Assembly (NCBI GenBank): GCA_902482615.1
Contig: CABTAA010000040.1
Coordinates: 1-10,516 of the forward strand
Source: an uncultured Collinsella sp.
GTDB taxonomy: Bacteria > Actinomycetota > Coriobacteriia > Coriobacteriales > Coriobacteriaceae
Reading direction: 5' to 3'
Length of the DNA stretch: 10,516 nucleotides
Shown: in pieces, positions 1 through 7,929 of the stretch
Layout: every line of letters begins with the position of its first letter
Position numbering within the stretch: position 1 is the stretch's first letter
Notes under the pieces: model-generated
The model's input: the letters and a program-made list of their open reading frames with translations, nothing else
What the model was told of the DNA's origin: nothing
Database searches by the model: none
Position numbers and translations under genes: made by a program

Positions 1-41
1 CGCACAAAGTGCGCAGCGAGCCTCTTTGCATGTCCGAGGAC

Positions 42-63
42 GTTTTGGGAAATAACCCAAAAC
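42..63 (-). terminator. Possible terminator hairpin after the glycyl-radical gene
   Basis: An 8-base perfect inverted repeat (GTTTTGGG / CCCAAAAC, 6-base loop) begins 33 bases past the stop codon of the glycyl-radical-domain gene. Position and symmetry suit a transcription end, but read on the minus strand it is not followed by a run of T, so it may be only a 3' stabilising hairpin. A pfl activating-enzyme gene often follows pflB in other bacteria and could lie just outside the window. I see no gene in bases 1-95. Confidence 0.35.
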
Positions 64-95
64 CGGCCCCAGTAATCCTACAGGAGTTGAACCCT

Positions 96-347
96 TTAGA
101 ACTTGTCGTGGAAGGTACGCGCAATGACCTCGTCCTGCTGCTCCTTGGTGAGCGTGTGGAAGTTCACGGCATAGCCGGAAACGCGGATGGTCAGCTGCGG
201 GTACTTCTCGGGGTGAGCCTGAGCGTCGAGCAGCGTCTCACGGTTGAAGACGTTGATGTTCAGGTGGTGGCCACCCTTCTCGGCGTAAGCGTCGAGCATG
301 TGGACCAGGTTATCGGCCTGGGTCTCGGAAACTTCAGAAACCTTCAT
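96..347 (-). CDS. grcA: Stand-alone glycyl-radical domain of pyruvate formate-lyase (GrcA-like)
   Basis: An 83-residue protein that matches, almost residue for residue, the last ~80 residues of a full-length pyruvate formate-lyase. It contains the HLNINVFNRETLLDA segment, PEKYPQLTIRVSGYAV around the radical glycine (Gly58), and the LTKEQQDEVIARTF tail. In this family the glycine is converted to a stable radical by an AdoMet-dependent activase, and the radical is passed to the active-site cysteines. The E. coli relative GrcA/YfiD is a spare part that repairs oxygen-cleaved enzyme. Here the protein is probably an obligate subunit, because the upstream large gene ends exactly where this one begins. 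Start: ATG at 347-345, preceded by GAAGGAGAC at normal spacing. It lies 85 bases downstream of the large subunit on the same strand, so it is probably co-transcribed. The domain assignment is near certain; obligate pairing is inference. Confidence 0.93.
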   Translation of the reverse strand: MKVSEVSETQADNLVHMLDAYAEKGGHHLNINVFNRETLLDAQAHPEKYPQLTIRVSGYAVNFHTLTKEQQDEVIARTFHDKF

Positions 348-370
348 AATGTGTCTCCTTCGATTAATAG

Positions 371-390
371 GCGCCGGCCGAAACCGGCGC
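371..390 (-). other. GC-rich stem-loop upstream of the glycyl-radical gene
   Basis: A perfect 7-base stem (GCGCCGG / CCGGCGC) with a 6-base loop, ending 23 bases before the ATG of the small pfl gene, just upstream of its ribosome binding site. No T-run follows, so it does not look like a terminator. It could protect the downstream message after processing or shape translation initiation. The function is unproven. Confidence 0.5.
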
Positions 391-406
391 GCTAATCAGT
401 AATCGT

Positions 407-431
407 TATTGTTAGTATAGCACTAACAATA
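407..431. repeat. Perfect 10-base inverted repeat directly after the pflB stop
   Basis: Arms TATTGTTAGT and ACTAACAATA with a 5-base centre, extendable by G-T pairs. It begins one base beyond the TAA of the large pfl gene. As RNA it would form a hairpin at the very end of that reading frame; as DNA it is an AT-rich dyad of operator type (TTGTTA...TAACAA). No T-run follows on the minus strand, so a simple terminator is unlikely. It may be an RNA-processing or partial-attenuation element that sets the ratio of the two pfl subunits, or a protein-binding site. Confidence 0.55.
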
Positions 432-432
432 G

Positions 433-2484
<2,052 letters not shown>

Positions 2485-2879
2485 TGTGTAACCACGCTCC
2501 TAGTTACGTGTAATGCGGCGCTCTCTCACACCGCTGCTTATTGAATTCTTGAATGTTCGGCTTGCACTACCGGCTTCTTCCGTTCTTCACCACACGTCGG
2601 TGCAGGGAAAAACGTTTGTCCACCTTGGAACTACAACCCAAAACCCAAGATTTCACCCGTCTGAGAAGGATAACATAGCGACCCTCTCCATCTGGGCTGT
2701 TATATGTTTCTTTTTTTATATCATAAAGGCGTTTTTTACAAACCCGCAGGAAATGCGAGCGCGAACAACTACCGTTCACCGATTTGTATGTTATTTTTCC
2801 TTGCCTTTGTACGACGTTCGCTCTAGCTGTTATGCCAGCTTTAGCAGGATAAAGTGTCCCAGAGACCCTACAGAAACTG
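2485..2879 (-). promoter_or_regulatory. Long non-coding region upstream of pflB
   Basis: About 395 bases (470 to the next coding end) with no convincing gene. It is more AT-rich than its surroundings, with a T-rich stretch at 2707-2720. Read on the minus strand, the 2713-2740 part contains TTGTAA and TATGATATAAA, which could belong to a promoter, although the spacing is poor (15 bases at best). A promoter there would give a leader of over 200 bases. I find no clear FNR-type TTGAT-N4-ATCAA or Rex-type 18-base palindrome. Most likely it holds the pflB promoter and regulatory leader. Confidence 0.4.
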
Positions 2880-2913
2880 CAGGGCGGCCACGGGATCCCC
2901 CGTGGCCGCCCTG
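2880..2913 (-). terminator. Strong hairpin, probable terminator of the kdgT transcript
   Basis: A perfect 15-base stem (2880-2894 with 2899-2913) and a 4-base loop, built on GGGCGGCCACGGG. It lies ~40 bases beyond the stop codon of the permease gene. On the minus strand it is followed by CAGTTTCT, a weak T-rich tail, so termination is likely but not classical. It also separates the permease from the pflB promoter region. Confidence 0.7.
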
Positions 2914-2952
2914 TTGGCGTAGCTAGTTTTTAGCTTTGATTGCCGCTTGGCA

Positions 2953-3968
2953 TTAGGCGGCTGCGGCGGCCTTGTCGGTCGTTGTCTTGCTATCGCCGTT
3001 GCCCTGGCCCTCAAAATGCTTGTAGCACCAGCTGGTGACCAGCGGGGTCAAAATAGCCGTCACGATTGCGCAGGCAGCAACCTGTGCCGTAGCCGTCGCG
3101 AGCACCGCACCGCCGTACAAGGCCTCGTTGACGCTTGCCATGGCAGCAGGCGTGGCCACATTGGCTCCGGCGCAGCTCGAAATGGCCGCACCTGCGACAC
3201 CCGTACCGCCCGTGAGCTTATCGACCGCGATAACGGGAATTGCAAAGACCACCGAGCAGATCACGCCGAGCAGAATACCGGGGAGACCGCCATTAATGAG
3301 CTGGCCAAAGGTCATGGTCGAGCCCATGGCAAAGAAGACGAGCACGATGACGGCGGAAAGTGCCGGTGCCATCATCTTCTTAAAGCTCGGGAAGAGGTTG
3401 CCCAGAATAATGCCGACGACGATCGGCAGGAGCAGGAGCTTCAGCAGCCGATCGGAGCCTGACCGGCAGCGCCGAGCACGATCATCGTGACCGGAGGGCC
3501 GACAACCAGCGTGGTGATGGCGACGGCGCCACGCTCGGCCTCATTGCCCATGGTGCCCATCAGACCAGCGTACATAGCGTTGTTGGCGCCGGTGCAAGCC
3601 GCCAGCATCACCATGGCAGAGATGCCAAACAGGTTGTCGTTGAACACATAAAGGATGAGCAGCGACACGGCAACGACCACGATCTGCTTGACGGCGATGA
3701 TGATGGCGCCGCGTGCAGCGGCGGCAGGAGCACTCTTAAACGAAATCGTCGTACCGACGATGAGCAAAAAAGCGCCCACGAGCGGGCCTGCGCCCTGCTG
3801 GGTCATACCAAGCGTAAAGCTGCCGAGCGTTTTGAACAGGTCGGGGAATAGCGTGTTGAGCAGGCAGCCCAGCAAAAGCGGCACCAAAATATTGGCACCC
3901 GGGATGGAGGACATCTTAAAGAACGGCTCCTTTGCCGCCGGCGCCTCCACCGCAGTCGATTCACTCAT
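2953..3968 (-). pseudogene. kdgT: 2-keto-3-deoxygluconate permease, frameshifted
   Basis: KdgT-family secondary transporter (proton-coupled uptake of 2-keto-3-deoxygluconate at the inner membrane; family knowledge). The first frame runs from ATG at 3968 (AAAGGAGAT just upstream) through IPGANILVPLLLGCLLNTLFP, an early helix, TTISFKSAP, and AACTGANNAMYAGLMG, and stops at TGA 3443-3441 after ~175 residues. The rest continues in another frame (LPIVVGIILGNLFPSF, GSTMTFGQLINGG, ISSCAGANVATPAAMA) to TAA at 2953. Joined, the two give ~337 residues, the normal family length, so one base is missing (or two extra) near 3440-3460. A lost G turning TGG CTG into TG CTG would explain it. No slippery heptamer is visible, so programmed frameshifting is unlikely; recent mutation or assembly error are the options. 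It lies 108 bases downstream of the dehydrogenase gene. Confidence 0.88.
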
Positions 3969-4016
3969 ATATATCTCCTTTGGATGCATGCGAATCGTAG
4001 CCGCACGCGCCTATGT

Positions 4017-4057
4017 CAGAAAGAAGGCGACGGTCCCGAGTCGCAGGGGCCGTCGCC
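4017..4057 (-). terminator. Intrinsic terminator after the dehydrogenase gene
   Basis: A 12-base stem (4026-4037 with 4046-4057; GGCGACGG / CCGTCGCC core, one G-T pair) with an 8-base loop. On the minus strand it is followed by TTCTTTCTG. It lies ~20 bases past the dehydrogenase stop and ~58 bases before the permease start. It should end or attenuate transcription between the two genes, so the permease is either expressed at a lower level or has its own promoter within 3969-4016. Confidence 0.7.
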
Positions 4058-4076
4058 GAATAATCGTCGTGGGGTA

Positions 4077-4826
4077 TTACCCGTCCAGGACGATGCCGCC
4101 GTCGCAGTCACCGATCTCGCCGTTCACGAAGCTGGCGAGGTCAGAAGCGAAGAACAGCACCATCTGCGCAGGCTCGCTGGCCTGGGCGGCGCGGCCCAGA
4201 GGGATACCGTTGATGATGCGCTGAGAGTTCTCGTCAGAGAGAATCGAGGTCATATCGGTCAACGTGAGCGACGGGCACACGGCGTTGCAGCGAACGCCAA
4301 ACTTGCCGCCCTCCTTGGCGACCGCCTTGGTAAGGCCGTTGACACCGGCCTTGGAGCTCGCGTAGGCAGCGGTGCCAAGCAGGCCGCCGCCGATCTTGCC
4401 AGCAACGGAGCTCACGTTGACGATAGTGCCGGCATGCGCCGCCTTAAAGTGCGGGTACACGGCGTTCATCATAGTGAAGGTACCGTTGAGGTTGATATCG
4501 ATAGTGCGGCGCCACTCGGTGTCATCGATCTCGTCGAACTTCTTGGTGCTGATGACGCCAGCGCAGTTAATCAAGATGTTGGTTTGCGGCAGGTCCGTAA
4601 AAATCTGCTCGACGGTCTCGCGCGCCTTGGGCGCATCGGCGACATCGAGCTGATAGAACTTGTTGCCCTCGCCAAGCTCGGCCACTGCGGCCTCGCCCTT
4701 AGCAGCGTTCCTTGCGATGAGCGCGACGTGTCCGCCGCCCGCGACGATGCCCTTGGCGATCTCGAGGCCAATGCCCTGAGTGCCACCCGTGACAATCGCG
4801 GTCTTACCCGTGAAGTCAAATGCCAT
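4077..4826 (-). CDS. Short-chain dehydrogenase, KduD / gluconate 5-dehydrogenase type
   Basis: A 249-residue classical SDR oxidoreductase using NAD(P). Visible motifs: TGGTQGIG cofactor loop (13-20), Asp61 in LDV, NCAG (87-90), and the catalytic tetrad Asn112, Ser140, Tyr155, Lys159 (YASSK). The Ser-Tyr spacing is two residues longer than usual, with a Gly-rich loop GKIGGG. The C-terminus GEIGDCDGGIVLDG is the usual family end. Start: ATG at 4826, preceded by AAAGGGGGATGGAG. An upstream in-frame extension to 4943 has no homology and is rejected. The neighbouring KdgT permease suggests a keto-sugar-acid substrate, such as interconversion of 2-keto-3-deoxygluconate and its 2,5-diketo form (KduD) or 5-ketogluconate reduction. 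SDR substrate specificity cannot be read from sequence alone. Arg39 after the second strand may favour NADP. It is divergent from the MarR gene. Confidence 0.88.
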   Translation of the reverse strand: MAFDFTGKTAIVTGGTQGIGLEIAKGIVAGGGHVALIARNAAKGEAAVAELGEGNKFYQLDVADAPKARETVEQIFTDLPQTNILINCAGVISTKKFDEIDDTEWRRTIDINLNGTFTMMNAVYPHFKAAHAGTIVNVSSVAGKIGGGLLGTAAYASSKAGVNGLTKAVAKEGGKFGVRCNAVCPSLTLTDMTSILSDENSQRIINGIPLGRAAQASEPAQMVLFFASDLASFVNGEIGDCDGGIVLDG

Positions 4827-4874
4827 GACTCCATCCCCCTTTATGTAAGGTGTCTCCTTGCGGGAAGTTGGAGC

Positions 4875-4889
4875 ATCGCACGTGGCGAT
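4875..4889. promoter_or_regulatory. Possible operator palindrome overlapping a -10-like box
   Basis: ATCGC-ACGTG-GCGAT is a 15-base dyad whose right end overlaps a perfect minus-strand TATAAT (4893-4888). A second looser dyad (GTC-N2-CA-N3-TG-N2-GAC, 4903-4919) lies just upstream, and TTGTCA (4921-4916) stands 22 bases from the TATAAT, longer than ideal. Together they could be a regulated promoter of the dehydrogenase gene. Low confidence; short dyads arise by chance in GC-rich DNA. Confidence 0.3.
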
Positions 4890-4941
4890 TATATGAGTCC
4901 CAGTCGTCATGGTGGTGACAACCCCTCGCCTAACCGCGGGC

Positions 4942-4969
4942 ATAATAGTTCTTTGAAACGCTTCAGCAA
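4942..4969 (-). promoter_or_regulatory. Candidate promoter for the dehydrogenase gene
   Basis: On the minus strand, TTGCTG (4969-4964) and TATTAT (4947-4942) are separated by 16 bases, an acceptable sigma-70-like arrangement. It would give a leader of ~110 bases before the ATG at 4826. It lies in the 290-base divergent spacer, in an AT-richer stretch (4920-5020). Motif match only. Confidence 0.35.
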
Positions 4970-5076
4970 TTGAATGATTTTAAGTCTTAATGAGCTCTTA
5001 ATATTGCCTAGCGGCCAAGTAGATTTTTGGGACATGCCTAGAAATCCACCGAATGGGATGGTTGAGCGGGTGTATC

Positions 5077-5125
5077 ATCTTCCACCGAAAATAGTTTCTA
5101 GTGTTAGGGGTTTTCGGTGGAAGAT
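5077..5125. promoter_or_regulatory. Perfect 15-base inverted repeat, probable MarR operator over the start codon
   Basis: Arms ATCTTCCACCGAAAA (5077-5091) and TTTTCGGTGGAAGAT (5111-5125) match perfectly across a 19-base spacer. The arm centres are 34 bases apart, about three helical turns. The right arm contains the GTG start of the MarR gene (5117-5119), and the spacer contains its ribosome binding site (AGGGG, 5106-5110). A third partial copy, TCCACCGAA, occurs at 5045-5053, 36 bases before the equivalent point in the left arm. MarR proteins commonly bind such repeats to repress their own operon. If transcribed from further upstream, the RNA would also fold with the start codon inside the stem. 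Confidence 0.65.
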
Positions 5126-5566
5126 ACCGATTTCCATGAGCTTGGGCGTCAGCTCTTTACCGAGTTTGGCAGCATGCACCAGCGCGTTTCGCGCTTTGCC
5201 GACCAGGCTCTGGGTGGCGAGATGGCCGTCATGCGCGCCCTCATGCGCGCCGGCGGCTCGCTCACGCCGAGCGAACTCGCTGATCGCGCCTGGGTCTCGA
5301 GCGCCCGCATCGCCAATATCCTGCGCGCCCTCGAGGCCAAGGGCTGGGTCGAGCGCGAGCACTCAAAGACCGACCGTCGTCGCGTACACGTCACGGTGAC
5401 CGACAAAGGATTCCAGGTTATCGAAATCAAACGTCGGGAATTCGAGGACCGCACCGCGGCCTTCCTCGAGCAGCTTGGCGAAACAGATACCCAAGAGATG
5501 GTGCGCCTTCTTAGACGTGCCAACGAAATTATCGACCGCAATCAAGAAAGGAGAGATGCCGAGTGA
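5117..5566 (+). CDS. MarR-family transcriptional regulator of the ABC exporter operon
   Basis: A 149-residue winged-helix repressor. The helix-turn-helix lies at ~49-72 (LTPSELADRAWVSSARIANI) and the wing at ~82-97, with the family signature D-R-R-x-V-x-V-T-x-x-G. Flanking helices would form the dimer interface. MarR proteins are homodimers that usually repress nearby efflux genes and are released by small ligands. Start GTG at 5117 is preceded by AGGGG; the next in-frame ATG is codon 20, which would remove part of the first helix. Its stop overlaps the start of the first ABC gene by 4 bases (GTGA), so the three genes form one translationally coupled operon. The inverted repeat over its start strongly suggests autoregulation. 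Ligand unknown. Confidence 0.92.
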   Translation: MEDTDFHELGRQLFTEFGSMHQRVSRFADQALGGEMAVMRALMRAGGSLTPSELADRAWVSSARIANILRALEAKGWVEREHSKTDRRRVHVTVTDKGFQVIEIKRREFEDRTAAFLEQLGETDTQEMVRLLRRANEIIDRNQERRDAE

Positions 5567-7929
5567 GGATTCTCAAGCTCTTTAAAAAACATATCCTGGC
5601 ACTGTTCGCAGCTATCGTACTTATCGTAATCAGCTGCAACGCCGATCTGGCGCTGCCTACCTATATGAGCGACATCGTCGACGTGGGTGTGCAGCAAGGC
5701 GGCATCGCGTCGCCCGTACCCGACACCATCCGCGCCGAATCGCTCGACGACCTCGAACTCTTTATGAGCGCCAAGGACGCCAAGGCTGTGGAGGCCGTGT
5801 TTAGCAAGGCTGACAAAAACGACATTCGAACGTACGAGGGCACCGAGGAAGAGCGTGCCGATGGAGGCAAGATTGCCGACATTATGAGCCTGCCCGAGAC
5901 TGTTGTCCTTTCGCTCAACCAGGGCATCGACGCCAACTCCATGGGCGACATGATGGGCTCGTCCAGCGAGAAAGACGACAACGCTGCCCAGGCCATGCCC
6001 ACCCCCGAGCAAATGGCAGCGATGACGCCCGAGCAGCTCGCCGAGATGCAGCAGAAGGCCGCGGCGGCGCAGAACATGCAAAAGCAGATTGATGCCGACG
6101 GCGGTAAGATCACTATGAAGAGCCTGCGCCTGGGTGTCGAGGGCGGTCTGGTAGACCAAAGCAAGCTCGTCGAGGGCGCCAACCAAATGGCGGACAAAAT
6201 GGGCTCCATGTCGGGCTCCATCGTCACCCAGCGCGCCGTGAGCTATGTACAGGACGAGTACAAGGCGCAGGGCATCGACCCCGCCGACGTGCAGAACGCC
6301 TACCTGAGCCGCATGGCGACCACGATGTTTGGACTGTGCCTCGTGTCGCTCGTCGCCACCATCCTGACCGGTGCCGTGGCTTCGCGCACCGCCTGCTCCA
6401 TCGCCCGCGACCTGCGCCGCGAGACCTTCAACAAGGTTATGCACTTCTCGCCGGCCGAGGTGGGCAAGTTTAGCCAGGCCTCGCTCATCACCCGCTGCAC
6501 CAACGACATTCAGCAGATCCAGATGGCCGCAACTCTGTTTATCCGCATGTGTCTGATGGCCCCCGTCATGGGCATCGTCGCCGTCATGCGCGTCCTGGCC
6601 AACCATACCGGCCTGGAGTGGACCATCGCCGTTGCCATCATCGCGGTCTCGGCCGTCGTCGGCGTGCTTATGGGCCTCACCATGCCCAAGTTCAAAAAGA
6701 TGCAGAGCTTTGTGGACCGCGTGAACCTTACCGCCCGCGAGCTGCTCGACGGCCTGATGCCCATCCGCTCGTTCAACCGCGAAGAACACGAGCTCGAGCG
6801 TTTTGACAAGGCATCGCTCGACCTGATGACCACGCAGCTCTACACCAACCGCGCCATGAGCTTTATGATGCCGCTCATGATGCTGGTCATGAACTGCATC
6901 ACTGTGCTTATCGTCTGGTTTGGCGCCCAGGGCGTGTCCGACGGCGTGATGCAGGTCGGTAACATGATGGCGTTTATCTCCTATACCATGCAGATCGTCA
7001 TGGCGTTTATGATCCTCACCATGGTTTCGGTCATCCTGCCCCGCGCCGAGGTCGCAGCCGAGCGCGTGGAAGAGGTCATCACCTGCCCCGCGAGCATCAA
7101 CGACCCCGCCTCGCCCAAGCTGCCCGCTGCCAGCGCGCCGCGCGGTGAGCTCACCTTCCGCGACGTGAGCTTCCAGTATCCCGATGCCCGCGCCGACGTC
7201 ATCAGCGGCGTGAACTTCTCCACGCACGCCGGTCAGATGCTCGGAATCATTGGCTCCACGGGCTCGGGCAAGTCCACGCTCGTGCAGCTGATTCCACGCT
7301 TGTACGACGTCACGAGCGGCAGCATTTCGCTCGACGGCATCGACGTGCGCGACATGACCCTTTCCGAGCTGCGCCGCCGCATTGGTTACATCCCGCAGCA
7401 GGGTCGCCTGTTCTCGGGCACCGTTGAGAGCAACCTCAAGTTTGCCGGCGACATGGTGAGCGACGATGACATGCGCCAGGCCGCGCGTATCTCACAGGCC
7501 GAGGACTTTATCGCCGAGCGCGAGGGCGGCTACGACTCCCCCATCAGCCAGGGCGGCTCCAATGTTTCGGGCGGTCAACGTCAGCGCCTGGCCATCGCCC
7601 GTGCATTGGCCAAAAAGCCCGAGGTCGTGGTGTTCGATGACTCGTTTAGCGCCCTCGACTACAAGACCGACGCGCGTCTGCGCGAGGAGCTCGCCAAAAA
7701 CGTCACCGACGCGGCGCTCGTGGTCGTGGCCCAGCGCATCGCGACCATCATGCACGCCGACCAGATCATCGTGCTCGACGACGGCCATGTGGTGGGCACC
7801 GGCACGCACGAGGAGCTGCTGCACAGCTGCCCGGCATACCTGGAGATCGCACAGTCGCAGCTTTCCGCCGAGGAGCTAGGGCTCACCCAAGAAGAAATTG
7901 CAGCCGTCATGGAAGGAGGCGAGCGCTAA
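5563..7929 (+). CDS. ABC exporter half-transporter with degenerate catalytic site and large outer loop
   Basis: A 788-residue membrane-spanning plus ATP-binding protein. The first membrane helix is at ~10-30; an extracytoplasmic insert fills ~45-245; the remaining transmembrane domain runs ~250-495; the nucleotide-binding domain runs ~525-760. Motifs: Walker A GSTGSGKST (564-572), Q-loop IPQQ (611-613), signature NVSGGQ (667-672), Walker B VVVFDD. The catalytic Glu is replaced by Asp693 and the H-loop His by Gln724 (VVAQRIATI), so its own site is degenerate, as in one half of heterodimeric exporters of the TM287/288 and BmrCD kind. The usual length is ~580; the excess is the insert, rich in Met, Ala, Asp and Gln (e.g. 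MPTPEQMAAMTPEQLAEMQQ), with helical, coiled-coil-like stretches. Start GTG at 5563 has AAAGGAGAG upstream and overlaps marR by 4 bases. Substrate unknown; drug or lipid/peptide export is likely. Confidence 0.92.
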   Translation: MRILKLFKKHILALFAAIVLIVISCNADLALPTYMSDIVDVGVQQGGIASPVPDTIRAESLDDLELFMSAKDAKAVEAVFSKADKNDIRTYEGTEEERADGGKIADIMSLPETVVLSLNQGIDANSMGDMMGSSSEKDDNAAQAMPTPEQMAAMTPEQLAEMQQKAAAAQNMQKQIDADGGKITMKSLRLGVEGGLVDQSKLVEGANQMADKMGSMSGSIVTQRAVSYVQDEYKAQGIDPADVQNAYLSRMATTMFGLCLVSLVATILTGAVASRTACSIARDLRRETFNKVMHFSPAEVGKFSQASLITRCTNDIQQIQMAATLFIRMCLMAPVMGIVAVMRVLANHTGLEWTIAVAIIAVSAVVGVLMGLTMPKFKKMQSFVDRVNLTARELLDGLMPIRSFNREEHELERFDKASLDLMTTQLYTNRAMSFMMPLMMLVMNCITVLIVWFGAQGVSDGVMQVGNMMAFISYTMQIVMAFMILTMVSVILPRAEVAAERVEEVITCPASINDPASPKLPAASAPRGELTFRDVSFQYPDARADVISGVNFSTHAGQMLGIIGSTGSGKSTLVQLIPRLYDVTSGSISLDGIDVRDMTLSELRRRIGYIPQQGRLFSGTVESNLKFAGDMVSDDDMRQAARISQAEDFIAEREGGYDSPISQGGSNVSGGQRQRLAIARALAKKPEVVVFDDSFSALDYKTDARLREELAKNVTDAALVVVAQRIATIMHADQIIVLDDGHVVGTGTHEELLHSCPAYLEIAQSQLSAEELGLTQEEIAAVMEGGER

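Noticed and set aside
408..430. Rex-type redox repressor site in the split-pfl gap
   Set aside because: The half-sites TTGTTA and TAACAA fit, but they are separated by 9 bases where Rex sites have about 6, and it lies after a coding region, not at a clear promoter.
348..432. Idea that the pfl split is just a frameshift or sequencing error
   Set aside because: The gap is 85 bases, contains stops and hairpins, and the small gene has its own Shine-Dalgarno and ATG. A single-base error would not create this.
2513..2926. Plus-strand 137-codon open frame in the pflB upstream region
   Set aside because: No good ribosome binding site, no recognisable domain, a composition unlike neighbouring genes, and it runs into the terminator hairpin.
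3436..3450. Programmed ribosomal frameshift in kdgT
   Set aside because: No X-XXY-YYZ slippery heptamer and no recognised stimulator next to the stop; mutation or sequence error is simpler.
3984..4973. Plus-strand 329-codon frame opposite the SDR gene
   Set aside because: Antisense shadow; the minus strand has all SDR motifs.
5542..7227. Minus-strand open frame (561 codons) opposite the first ABC gene
   Set aside because: His/Gly/Ala/Asp-rich shadow of GC-rich codon use; the opposite strand has full ABC exporter motifs.
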